From Candidatus Saccharimonadota bacterium (GTDB lineage Bacteria > Patescibacteriota > Saccharimonadia > Saccharimonadales > UBA4665), in contig JAQGGZ010000010.1 of the NCBI GenBank assembly GCA_028289125.1, positions 1 to 64,000 on the forward strand: DNA of 64,000 nt, given 5' to 3'. Below the pieces are notes generated by a model. That model had not been told where the DNA came from, did no database searches, and saw only the letters and a list, made by a program, of their open reading frames with translations. Of this stretch, positions 15,858 through 24,191 are shown one piece after another. The position numbers and the translations under genes were made by a program. Numbering within the stretch: the stretch's first letter is position 1; each line of letters opens with the position of its first letter.

Positions 15858-18471
15858 TACCGTAAAACACAAACCGGCGACGAAACCAACTGTCAAGAAA
15901 CTGACTGCCAAGGTCCGTAAACAGCGGCAGGCCGTATTGACGAGCCGGCCGGCGTACGTGTATTTAATTTTTTCACTGCTGGTCGTTTTCGGATCGACCT
16001 TGTTCTGGTCGATCACCAGTGCGCATCTGCAGAATCAGAATGCCGATCAACTGGTTGACCCGCTGTTATTCTCAGACGCCAGCACGTTCCATGGTGCGGT
16101 CTTTCCGAGTACGCACAGCTTCTTACTGAAATGGCCGCTGTTCTGGCTGGTCAGCCTGTTCGGCACGTCAATGGCAGCGCTGACCTTCGTGACGGTAGCG
16201 GTGAGCCTGCTGACGGTCGGCCTGCTGATACTGATTCTGAGCCGGATCGAGCGGCGCCCGATGGTACTGGGTACTATATGTCTGGGATTGGCGTCGGTCC
16301 TGATGCTGGTGCCGGCAGTGCCGGTGGCTGGGACGCTGCTGCCTGTCAATTTCGCGATGCTGACGACGCGCAACCTGGAATACATCGTCTATATCGGCAT
16401 CCTGCTGCTGCTCGTACGGGCCAAACATTTGCGTAGCCGTCCGGCCGTCATCGCTGTCGTCCTGTTCAGCCTGCTTGCGGCGACCGACCGGCTGTTCCTG
16501 TATATCGGTCTTGTCGGCTCGCTCATGGCTCTGGCCGTCAGTGCGCTGCGGGCCAACAACGTCCTCACGCTTCGGGCGGTGCAGTGGCTGGTCGTGTCGA
16601 TCGGCGCCGCGGTAGGCATGCTCGTCATACTTAGCCTGATCAAACTGACCGGGCTGACTGGCTTCAGTGAGTCTTCTGCGCAGCCATATGGATTGACGGG
16701 ATCATTCAAACAGTTAGTTCTTGGATTGATGTATGGCGTTTTGGGGGTTTTCACCAACTTCGGTGCCAACCCTGCCTTCGACGCTACGGAACTACACGCC
16801 CTCGGTTCAACGGCCTTGTCGCGTATGTGGAGTCTGAGTGGCATCAGCTATCTGGTCAATGCTACGCTCGTCGTGTTGCTCGGTTACCTTGCCGGCCGGC
16901 TTTTCATCGATGCGTTCCGCCGCACCAAACGACGCGACACCCTTAGCCAGGCCGAGACGATGGCGGTCTACCTGACATGGTCGGTCATCGCGGCTTTCGG
17001 TCTTTTCATCGGTACCGGTCACTATTACGCAGTCGATGCCCGGTATCTTACGCCGGTACTTTTCCTGGGAGCCGTCGTCGGCGCCGTCTATGCACGGACT
17101 AGGGTCTGGCAACCGAAAGTATTGGCCATCTGCGGCGCAGTCTTCACGGTGACCACGGTACTGGCGATTCCAAGTGTCCAACATGATTCACTGGCACATC
17201 AGGCCGCTCTGACACCGGTTGATTTCCGGAATCAAAAAATCGTCGAGGTGCTGAAAGGGCACCCCGTCGATCATCTGCTGGGTGATTACTGGCGGGTTCT
17301 GCCCATCAGTCAGGCTGCTGACGCGCGAAGCATCACGCCGATTCCGATGGCCAGCTGTGACCAGCTGCTAACGACCCTTACAAGCACTGCCTGGCAGAAG
17401 GATTGGCCAAAACATGGTTTCGCCTATCTCTTATCACTCGAGCCGGGACTCACCGGCTACCCCGCCTGTAGTCTGGATAAGGTTACCGCTGCCTACGGCA
17501 AACCGAACGCCAGCGTATTGATCTCGGGCACCTATCAGAACCCGAAAGAATTCCTGTTGTTTTATGATGGTGGTCGGCGTACTCCCGAACCGAAAAATGC
17601 GGCTCCTCAATCTAGTACCGTCACGCCGATCGCCTTAGACGAACTGACCGATACCGTCTGTACCGGACCGACGGTCGTGACGATCGTGGCCCATGAGGAC
17701 GACGACCTGTTGTTTACCAATCCTGATCTTATCCGCAGCATCAATAAAGGCTATTGCGTCCGGACAGTCTTCCTGACGGCGGGTGACGCCGGGGCCGGCA
17801 GGTCGTACTGGCTTGGCCGCGAACAGGGCGCCCAGGCAGCCTATGACCATATGGACGGCCCGGGTATGGACATCTGGGTGCAGCGGACGGTCCGGCTGAA
17901 CGACCATGCTTATTTCACTGTCTCGATGCCACGCGGTAATCCCAAGCTGGCATTAGTTTTTCTGCACCTGCCGGATGGCGGATTGCAGGGTCAGGGTTTC
18001 GCTAGCACCGGTAACCAATCAATTGCCAAACTCGTTGACGGTAATGTGTCGTCGATCAGTACCGTCGACGGTCAATCATCGTACAGCAAACCGGAGCTGA
18101 TCGAGGCGCTGACTGCCATCATGCAGGCCTACCGACCGACCGAGATCAGGACACAAGCACCAAGGGACGTCGGTACCCAATACAATGACCATAGTGACCA
18201 CGTTGCCGTGGGCAGCCTGGTGACGAGTGCCTACCAGCGATATGAAGAGGTGCAGTATGCGAACGAGGTTACGATTCCGCTGAAGTACTACGTCGGTTAC
18301 CCGGTTCGCGAACAATCAGGGAATGTCAGTGGCGATGAACTGCACCAGAAACTCGATGCCTTTCTAAGTTATGCCGGGTACGATGGGGCGGTCTGTCGGG
18401 ATCGGGATGACTGTCTGGCCACCGGGACGTATGGTTCGTATCTGACACGGCAGTACCAGACGCAGCCGTAG
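15835..18471 (+). CDS. Multi-pass membrane protein fused to a PIG-L (LmbE-like) deacetylase
   Basis: 878 residues, GTG start inside the GtrA gene end. The N-terminus is Lys/Arg-rich and cytoplasmic, followed by about ten membrane segments (roughly residues 40-450) resembling GT-C-type membrane glycosyltransferases, though the family is not certain. The C-terminal part (about 600-878) is a PIG-L deacetylase: zinc motif AHEDDD near residue 618 and HSDH near 787, with LTAGDAGAG between. PIG-L enzymes remove N-acetyl groups from sugars. Topology suggests the deacetylase lies outside the cell. Context with GT2 and GtrA suggests a lipid-linked sugar is transferred and the glycan deacetylated. Confidence 0.8.
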   Translation: MKKTPSTDTVKHKPATKPTVKKLTAKVRKQRQAVLTSRPAYVYLIFSLLVVFGSTLFWSITSAHLQNQNADQLVDPLLFSDASTFHGAVFPSTHSFLLKWPLFWLVSLFGTSMAALTFVTVAVSLLTVGLLILILSRIERRPMVLGTICLGLASVLMLVPAVPVAGTLLPVNFAMLTTRNLEYIVYIGILLLLVRAKHLRSRPAVIAVVLFSLLAATDRLFLYIGLVGSLMALAVSALRANNVLTLRAVQWLVVSIGAAVGMLVILSLIKLTGLTGFSESSAQPYGLTGSFKQLVLGLMYGVLGVFTNFGANPAFDATELHALGSTALSRMWSLSGISYLVNATLVVLLGYLAGRLFIDAFRRTKRRDTLSQAETMAVYLTWSVIAAFGLFIGTGHYYAVDARYLTPVLFLGAVVGAVYARTRVWQPKVLAICGAVFTVTTVLAIPSVQHDSLAHQAALTPVDFRNQKIVEVLKGHPVDHLLGDYWRVLPISQAADARSITPIPMASCDQLLTTLTSTAWQKDWPKHGFAYLLSLEPGLTGYPACSLDKVTAAYGKPNASVLISGTYQNPKEFLLFYDGGRRTPEPKNAAPQSSTVTPIALDELTDTVCTGPTVVTIVAHEDDDLLFTNPDLIRSINKGYCVRTVFLTAGDAGAGRSYWLGREQGAQAAYDHMDGPGMDIWVQRTVRLNDHAYFTVSMPRGNPKLALVFLHLPDGGLQGQGFASTGNQSIAKLVDGNVSSISTVDGQSSYSKPELIEALTAIMQAYRPTEIRTQAPRDVGTQYNDHSDHVAVGSLVTSAYQRYEEVQYANEVTIPLKYYVGYPVREQSGNVSGDELHQKLDAFLSYAGYDGAVCRDRDDCLATGTYGSYLTRQYQTQP

Positions 18472-18585
18472 TTCTTAGGCGGTGTTCCGGAGCCGGTACA
18501 TTCATGCAATAAAATGAAGCTTGGATTTTACTTAGGATTTGATACGATTAACATAGCCCTCATAAAATCAGATAGGTCAAACCAA

Positions 18586-19380
18586 ATGAAACAAATACGA
18601 AAAATAGAGATGCTGATAGTAGCAGTCGCCCTCGCTTCGGTAGTCAGCGCCGCACCGGTGTATGCCGAGCAGGGATCAGACGATACGATCACTACCGAAT
18701 CCAGTTCCGTCATCGGCTCGGGCGATGATTCTGCCAGTACCACTAAGACGACCGAACGATCGACTACCTCAACCAGTGGGAGTAGCTCTGAAAGCGGCCG
18801 GACGCGGGTGCGTGTTCCTGAAACCGTACATAGAAGTGGCGAAACTGAAGTTAAGTCCGGAACTCATGCCATAGAAACTGAGTTTGAGCACCGGTCATCT
18901 CTGGAAGCCCGTGCCAAATCACTGCTTGCGAATGATCGCAAGAATGGTAAGGAACACACGGTTGCCGAGCGACAAAAGTATTGTAAGGAACACCAGACTG
19001 CCATAACTGCCAAGATAACCAAGATCGGAACCAAGGCACAGAAGCACCTTGATAGTTTCGACGCTACGTTCATCAAGGTCAAAGCGTACCAGACCAAAAA
19101 TCAGTTGCCGGTCAGTAATTACGAAGAATTAGTGGCCACCGCTACCGCTAAGCAGGCCGCCGCTAATGCTGCCGTCGGCGCTCTGGTTTCAGTCAGCGGA
19201 AAGGTAGACTGTTCTTCTGCCGACCCGGCTACGTCGGTTGCTACGGTCAAGGCCGCTGCCGATGATGCCAAAGCCGCCTTACAGGCGTACCGGTCGTCAG
19301 TGAAGGCGATAGTTGAGGCCTTGCTCGCTGCCCAGCCTGCCAGCACGACTTCCAAGTCGACTACAGAGGGGACCAACTAA
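18586..19380 (+). CDS. Secreted Ser/Thr-rich coiled-coil protein
   Basis: 264 residues from the ATG at 18586. A signal peptide covers residues 1-28 (MLIVAVALASVVSAAPVYA). The next 75 residues are Ser/Thr-rich and low in complexity. The rest (ARAKSLLANDRKNG onward) is helical with heptad-like Ala/Lys patterns and two cysteines. No family recognised. It is followed by a single-pass membrane protein whose ATG shares the last stop base (TAATG), so the two are co-translated and probably work together at the envelope. Confidence 0.7.
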   Translation: MKQIRKIEMLIVAVALASVVSAAPVYAEQGSDDTITTESSSVIGSGDDSASTTKTTERSTTSTSGSSSESGRTRVRVPETVHRSGETEVKSGTHAIETEFEHRSSLEARAKSLLANDRKNGKEHTVAERQKYCKEHQTAITAKITKIGTKAQKHLDSFDATFIKVKAYQTKNQLPVSNYEELVATATAKQAAANAAVGALVSVSGKVDCSSADPATSVATVKAAADDAKAALQAYRSSVKAIVEALLAAQPASTTSKSTTEGTN

Positions 19381-19652
19381 TGAACCTACGCATTAATCAG
19401 GCCGGCTCGCACATCATCGCTATCGCAGTCGGCATTGTCATCCTCGGCGTTATCGGCCTGGCTGGCTACCGTGTATTACAGCACGACAACCCAATGGCTG
19501 ATTCAGCCGCCAAGACCCCGTCTGTCCCCGCGAGTATCACCAGCAAGGATGACCTCAAACAAACAGCAGCCTCATTAGACGGTTCAAGCGTTGACGTGAA
19601 TAACTCGGTCGATGGTAGCAGTCTCGACGAGAATCTTACTGATATGCTGTAG
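19380..19652 (+). CDS. Single-pass membrane protein
   Basis: 90 residues. One membrane segment, HIIAIAVGIVILGVIGLAGYRV (residues 11-32), is followed by an external Ser/Asp-rich tail. It resembles short exported proteins that accompany other envelope proteins in Saccharibacteria, but no family is known. It is co-translated with the preceding secreted protein via a TAATG junction. Confidence 0.6.
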   Translation: MNLRINQAGSHIIAIAVGIVILGVIGLAGYRVLQHDNPMADSAAKTPSVPASITSKDDLKQTAASLDGSSVDVNNSVDGSSLDENLTDML

Positions 19653-19674
19653 GGCAGTGCTCATAGCGTTCATT

Positions 19675-19680
19675 TATAGT
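19675..19680 (+). promoter_or_regulatory. -10 box for the 19694 membrane protein gene
   Basis: TATAGT lies 13 bases before the ATG at 19694, leaving a leader of about six bases or none. No Shine-Dalgarno. Confidence 0.4.
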
Positions 19681-19693
19681 ATGCTTATGGTTA

Positions 19694-20311
19694 ATGGATA
19701 GATCACATCATAAACGGGCTCTGCTCATACCGGACCGCTACGATATCGCTGTCGTCCTGCTCGCTACGACAATCGTCGTCATGCTGGCCAATATGGCCCA
19801 TCTTTTGCAAGCCTACGGTTACGGGCCTTCGGCGCAACTGGTTAATGCACGTGCCCATGACGTATTTATAGATGCCCTCCGTAAAATCGATAGTTTCGAG
19901 CTGACACCAGCCATCGTCTCGTTTCTGATATGGGCCGTGGTGGGCTCGATCACTGCTATGGTCATGTACTCTATCCGCCAGGTATACGTCGAGCTCCATA
20001 CGGATGTGGATATCACCACTGAAAAGTACGTGCAGCCCCGTACTTTTAATAAGGTCCACTTCCTGGAACGTGTCGCTCTTGATATCGGGCTGGTGCTGAC
20101 CGGTTCAGCTTTGGTCATCGGTTTGGTCATCGTCTTTTTCAAGGTCGTATTCCCGACCGTGAACGCCTACGTACGGATGCTCGTACCAACGCAGCCCTTA
20201 TTATCCGGCTTCGGCCATGCACTGGTCGGTCTGTTGTACGCCGCCCTTGCAGTCGGTATCATCCTCTACGTCTTACGCCTGTTGCTCTGGCGTCGTATCT
20301 GGCTTAATTAA
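19694..20311 (+). CDS. Four-helix membrane protein
   Basis: 205 residues with four membrane segments: IAVVLLATTIVVMLANMA, PAIVSFLIWAVVGSITAMVM, IGLVLTGSALVIGLVIVFF and LVGLLYAALAVGIILYVLRL. No catalytic motif seen and no family recognised. It ends ten bases before the dockerin gene, which is on the opposite strand. Confidence 0.6.
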   Translation: MDRSHHKRALLIPDRYDIAVVLLATTIVVMLANMAHLLQAYGYGPSAQLVNARAHDVFIDALRKIDSFELTPAIVSFLIWAVVGSITAMVMYSIRQVYVELHTDVDITTEKYVQPRTFNKVHFLERVALDIGLVLTGSALVIGLVIVFFKVVFPTVNAYVRMLVPTQPLLSGFGHALVGLLYAALAVGIILYVLRLLLWRRIWLN

Positions 20312-20321
20312 TTACTACCTA

Positions 20322-21851
20322 CTACCGGTTCCGGTAGGCTTTGATCAAACGGTTGAGGTCAAGGATGTTGACTATACCGTCACCGTTGATGTCGGCCCGT
20401 GACGTCAAAATCTGTTTGTCTTTGTGGTGATAGTCATTGATCAGGAGGCTGAAGTCCTTGGTGTTGATGATACCGTCGCGGTTGATGTCCTCGGCAGTAT
20501 AGCGGGCGTTCTTGACGGTGAAGGTTACGTCAGCGCTGGTAGAGGTGTTGTTCTTGCTCGAATTGTCGGTCGCGATGACCTTGACCGTGTGTTTGCCGTT
20601 AGCTAGGTTCTTGGTATTGAGGGTGATGCGGTAAGGCGTGTCGTTTTTGGTGAACTTCAGTTTTCCGTCAACGTACAACTGGATTTGCTTGATGCCGCTA
20701 TCGTCATTGGCGGCGACATTGACCGTCAGGTTGCCCGAAACGGTGCTGTCGTTCCGTGGTGCGGTAATGCGTACGGTCGGCGGAGTGGAATCACCGGTGG
20801 TAGCCGTCGCGCTGTTTTGCACGTTCAGGGTCGTAGCTGGGCTCATGGAGCTGTTGCCGACAGCGTCAAAAGCTTTGGCGGAGACCGTGTGGTTGCCGTT
20901 TGACAGCGCCTTCGTATTGACAGAGCTTGCGTAGTTCGGTGCTGTCGGCTGGGTATCTTTCAGCTTGCCGTCGACATAAAATTCAACCTTTTTGACACCG
21001 ATGTTATCAGTGGCTTTGACGGCGACTGCCACGGTTCCGGATACTCGGGAATTGTTAGCAGGAGCCGTGATGGTTACCGTCGGCGCGGTCGTATCGATAC
21101 TGGCGATGGTAAAGCCGATAGTGCTGCTGGTAGCTTTATTGCCAGCCGCATCGTAAGCCCGGGCTGTCAGCTGGTGCGGACCTTTGGCGAGCGTTGCCGG
21201 GTTCAGGCTCATGGCATACGGGCCGTTCGTGTCCGTTGCCTTCAGGGCATTGTCGACGTAAAATTCCACTTTGGTAACGCCAACGTTGTCGCTCGCATTA
21301 GCTGTCACGTTCGTCGTGCTGCGGATCGTAGAATTATTGGCCGGTGCCGTAATGTTGACCGTCGGTGCGACCGCATCGACGCTGTCGATGCAGTTATCGC
21401 CCGTACATGAGAAGTTCTGTGTGGCGATGACGCGATCAACGACAACGCCGTCTATGTTGCCGGCCAATGTAATGGTATGGGTGCCCGTCGTCAGGTTAGT
21501 CTGGGGTATGCTGGCCGGGTTGCCGTTCTGGTAGCCGACCCACGTCCAGGTATTGGCCGGCAATGAGGCGCCGCCCATCTTGATGTTGCAGAGGCTGTTG
21601 TCCACTTGCATGAGGACGGTGTTCTTTGAGCTGGTGGCGGTCTTCATACGGACAAGGAATCGATACGTTCCGGCACTGGAAACCGAAATGCTCGTCGTGA
21701 CAGTGCCACGGTCGGTCGGCAGTGCCGGGCAGGCGGCTGCGACAGTCGGTACGACTCCGCTGGCTATCGAAAATATGGTGATTGCCGGTACGACCAGTAA
21801 AGTCGTTACGATACGACGGTAGGACTTAGAAACGTCTGTTATTGTCATCAT
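20322..21851 (-). CDS. Secreted dockerin protein with CBM-like and Ig-like domains
   Basis: 509 residues. A signal peptide (about residues 1-37) is followed by a jelly-roll domain resembling CBM6/35 (about 40-165, with GTYRFLVRMKT and a closing DGVVVDRVI), then three bacterial Ig-like repeats (about 165-445), each opening PTV-ITAP-N-S and containing VEFYVD or IQLYVD. The C-terminal 59 residues (451-509) are a type I-like dockerin with two calcium loops: DINRDGIINTKD (455-466) and DINGDGIVNILD (487-498). Dockerins bind cohesins, and the gene upstream in the same operon encodes one; the genes overlap by 26 bases. This points to a surface complex that binds polysaccharide. The catalytic partner, if any, is not in this protein. 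Confidence 0.85.
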   Translation of the reverse strand: MMTITDVSKSYRRIVTTLLVVPAITIFSIASGVVPTVAAACPALPTDRGTVTTSISVSSAGTYRFLVRMKTATSSKNTVLMQVDNSLCNIKMGGASLPANTWTWVGYQNGNPASIPQTNLTTGTHTITLAGNIDGVVVDRVIATQNFSCTGDNCIDSVDAVAPTVNITAPANNSTIRSTTNVTANASDNVGVTKVEFYVDNALKATDTNGPYAMSLNPATLAKGPHQLTARAYDAAGNKATSSTIGFTIASIDTTAPTVTITAPANNSRVSGTVAVAVKATDNIGVKKVEFYVDGKLKDTQPTAPNYASSVNTKALSNGNHTVSAKAFDAVGNSSMSPATTLNVQNSATATTGDSTPPTVRITAPRNDSTVSGNLTVNVAANDDSGIKQIQLYVDGKLKFTKNDTPYRITLNTKNLANGKHTVKVIATDNSSKNNTSTSADVTFTVKNARYTAEDINRDGIINTKDFSLLINDYHHKDKQILTSRADINGDGIVNILDLNRLIKAYRNR

Positions 21852-23130
21852 GATACCTTATGTCGTTACCATTATTTTGCGGCGGCTGATTATAAATATC
21901 GTACACCTGGGGCGGTACGCCCGGCTGGCCCTGGTACACTGTCGGGTTTACGGCGGTGTTTGGTGACGCGACTGATTTGCGGAGGCGCAGCCCGAGCGTG
22001 ATGATGACACCGAGGGCAATCAGGATTATGACACCGATGAAGACAAGGCGCAGCCAACCAAGAGACGATGGCTTTACCTCGTATACGACGGAAAATGTCT
22101 GGGTATCAGACGTCTGGGTATTACCATCAGTGGCGACGTTGTCAACGATACTGAGGGTCTGGCTGTACTCTTTTCCACCAGTCTTGAAGACGATGGCTTG
22201 GTTGCCGGGTGATACATCGTTAAAAGTAGCCACGCCTGTCTTGTCTGTCTTGACTTTGAGGGTGGTCGGACCGCGAAGCTCGAGGGTTGTGCGCTTCAGT
22301 GGCTGACGGTTGACATCGTAGGCGGCTACACGAACGGTCAAACCCTTAAGTTTGAACTGGCGCGTTTCGGACTGGGCGGTATTGCCGAAAGCATCCTGGG
22401 TTACGACGGCGTAATTATAAGAGGAACCCGGGACAAGGGCATCGGATCCGAGCGTGATCGTATGGGTGCTGCCGGAATCGGTCAAGGGAGTGGTGTAAAC
22501 CAGTTCGTCCTTGCTGAAACCGTACATGATATAAGCCTGGGCGGCTTGCTTCAGACTGATGCTGATCATGGCCTGGTTATACTTGACGGTCTCTTTAGAA
22601 ATGGCGGCGGGTGTAAGGGAACGGATATTCGATTGACCATCGCTCGGTAATAGGCTCACGGTCGTTCCTGCCGTACCGTAACTCATGGATTCGCCGGCAC
22701 TCGTGGCGTTCGCATCACTGATGCTGATACCGGTAGTGCCATCCGCGACCAGAGCCTTGAAGGCGAGGACTTCAATCAGCGCATCGGTCGAGATAGCGCC
22801 GGTCGTACTCCCGCGTGAAACGTTGATCGTTCCATCGGCCTGCTTCTGTTCTAGCTGTGCATTGAAAGCGGTTCCGCCGAAGGTGGCTTTCAAGAACTGA
22901 AGTTTCGCCGGGTCATACGTGATCTTGGCCTCGACACTATCGATCGAGCCGCCCGGCGTGACCCGGAGTTGGATAATGACGGCATCGCCTTTTTTGGTAC
23001 TGGCCGCCGCCGGTGACAGGTATACTTGCCCGGCCTCAGCCAGCGCCGGGCTCGGTACGCCAAGGCACGCCAGCAATACCCCTGGAGTGATAAGGGCGAA
23101 ACTGAGCGCGAGCTTTAGTATCTTTTTCAT
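21826..23130 (-). CDS. Membrane-anchored cohesin-domain protein
   Basis: 434 residues from the ATG at 23130. A signal peptide (1-31, ending PSPALA) leads into a cohesin fold (about 34-163): QVYLSPAAASTKKGD, then SVEAKITYDPAKLQFL and an IEVLAFKALVADGTTGIS strand. Next are an FN3-like region (about 170-260) and a carboxypeptidase-regulatory-like domain (KTDKTGVATFNDVSPGNQ). One membrane segment follows (357-382), with a 50-residue Pro/Asn-rich tail inside. The protein would display a cohesin on the cell surface. The co-operonic dockerin protein is its obvious ligand. Longer start options exist upstream but extend the signal peptide unnaturally. Confidence 0.85.
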   Translation of the reverse strand: MKKILKLALSFALITPGVLLACLGVPSPALAEAGQVYLSPAAASTKKGDAVIIQLRVTPGGSIDSVEAKITYDPAKLQFLKATFGGTAFNAQLEQKQADGTINVSRGSTTGAISTDALIEVLAFKALVADGTTGISISDANATSAGESMSYGTAGTTVSLLPSDGQSNIRSLTPAAISKETVKYNQAMISISLKQAAQAYIMYGFSKDELVYTTPLTDSGSTHTITLGSDALVPGSSYNYAVVTQDAFGNTAQSETRQFKLKGLTVRVAAYDVNRQPLKRTTLELRGPTTLKVKTDKTGVATFNDVSPGNQAIVFKTGGKEYSQTLSIVDNVATDGNTQTSDTQTFSVVYEVKPSSLGWLRLVFIGVIILIALGVIITLGLRLRKSVASPNTAVNPTVYQGQPGVPPQVYDIYNQPPQNNGNDIRYHDDNNRRF

Positions 23131-23217
23131 GTTTATGTTGACTGTTAATGCTGACTGTATCAGATGATGCATATGCTTGCAAGCCGTTACGGCGTGGTAG
23201 CTGGCGTCCACATGCCA

Positions 23218-23223
23218 TATAAT
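23218..23223 (+). promoter_or_regulatory. -10 box of the sortase gene, leaderless
   Basis: TATAAT lies eight bases before the ATG at 23232 with no Shine-Dalgarno. The cohesin operon is divergent from here; its upstream region contains two CAGTCA repeats (23134-23152 on the plus strand as TGACTG). Confidence 0.6.
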
Positions 23224-23231
23224 AAGACCGA

Positions 23232-23828
23232 ATGACCCTGCGAAAAATAAATACCGTCCTGCTTGTCCTCATAATCCTTATAAATGCCTACGTCTTGCTG
23301 ACTCCGTTTACCCCGCGCCTGGTGTATTGGTGGCAGAATCGTGATGGTCACCGGCAGCAGGCTTTGACCGCGCAGTTGCACGCAACCGACGCCGTCACCA
23401 ATAGGGCTCAGGCTAACACCCACCCGGACGGTGTGGTGATACCAAGTATGTCACTCGACCAGTTCATACACGAAGGGCCGGTCAGTACGACCTACCGAAA
23501 TCTGGACCAGGGCGTCTGGCGCTGGCCGAACGGCAGTACACCGGACAAAGGCGGCAACACCGTCCTGTTAGGACACCGGTTCACATATACTCATCCTAAA
23601 GGCGTCCTATACTTCATGGACAAGGTGCGGCTCGGTGACGAGATCGGTGTCTGGTGGAGTGGGAAGCGGTATCTGTATAAGGTGTCGTCTATAACGACGG
23701 TACCCCCGACTGACACCTCTATCCTGGCGCCCACCACTGACAGCAGACTGACCATCTACACCTGTACGCCGCTTTGGAAACCGGTCAATCGCCTGGTAGT
23801 CGTCGCCAAGTTGGAAGGAGAATCATGA
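23232..23828 (+). CDS. Sortase (class D/E-like)
   Basis: 198 residues. An N-terminal membrane anchor (residues 7-24) is followed by a sortase beta-barrel. The catalytic set is present: His115 in VLLGHRFT, Cys178 in LTIYTCTP, and Arg187 in PVNRLVVV. Sortases cleave a C-terminal sorting signal and attach the protein to the wall or to another protein. The gene is divergent from the cohesin-dockerin operon, 101 bases away. No classic LPxTG tail is seen in the cohesin or dockerin products, so the substrate is unknown. It overlaps a 35-residue membrane peptide gene by four bases. Confidence 0.85.
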   Translation: MTLRKINTVLLVLIILINAYVLLTPFTPRLVYWWQNRDGHRQQALTAQLHATDAVTNRAQANTHPDGVVIPSMSLDQFIHEGPVSTTYRNLDQGVWRWPNGSTPDKGGNTVLLGHRFTYTHPKGVLYFMDKVRLGDEIGVWWSGKRYLYKVSSITTVPPTDTSILAPTTDSRLTIYTCTPLWKPVNRLVVVAKLEGES

Positions 23829-23932
23829 ACGAAAGAACCAAGACCGTTCTGCTCGTCATATTGCTGTTGCTGAGTATTGGCCTGGCCCTGTATGTCAACG
23901 GAACTTATGGCCGGTTGACGGGTATTTCGTAA
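23825..23932 (+). CDS. Small membrane peptide downstream of sortase
   Basis: 35 residues, starting in the ATGA overlap with the sortase stop. One membrane helix (TVLLVILLLLSIGLALYV) makes up most of it. GGAGAATC lies just upstream of the ATG as ribosome site. Translation coupling suggests it works with the sortase, perhaps as a subunit or chaperone, but no family is known. Confidence 0.5.
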   Translation: MNERTKTVLLVILLLLSIGLALYVNGTYGRLTGIS

Positions 23933-24012
23933 GTCATTGCGCTTCCGGATGGCGGCCGGTAAAAGCAACGCTTAGTCTGAGAATACATCTGGTACAATAG
24001 GGCAGTGGAATC

Positions 24013-24086
24013 GGCGCCTTGGCGGAGTGGTTACGCAGCGGTCTGCAAAACCGCGTACACGGGTTCGAGTCCCGTAGGTGCCTCCA
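24013..24086 (+). tRNA. tRNA-Cys (anticodon GCA)
   Basis: A 7-bp acceptor stem pairs GGCGCCT with AGGTGCC, with U as discriminator base and CCA encoded. The anticodon loop reads CTGCAAA with GCA in the centre. The T loop GGTTCGAGTCC is canonical. U73 and the GCA anticodon identify Cys. Confidence 0.95.
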
Positions 24087-24093
24087 AATATTC

Positions 24094-24180
24094 GGGCGAG
24101 TGGCGGAATTGGTATACGCGATTGACTTAAAATCAATTGGCTTTACGGCCTTGAGGGTTCGAGTCCCTCCTCGCCCACCA
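24094..24180 (+). tRNA. tRNA-Leu (anticodon TAA)
   Basis: A class II tRNA with a long variable arm. The acceptor stem pairs GGGCGAG with CTCGCCC, then A and an encoded CCA. The anticodon loop is ACTTAAAAT with TAA in the centre. It lies seven bases after the tRNA-Cys gene, so the two are one transcript. Confidence 0.95.
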
Positions 24181-24191
24181 CTAGTATCATT

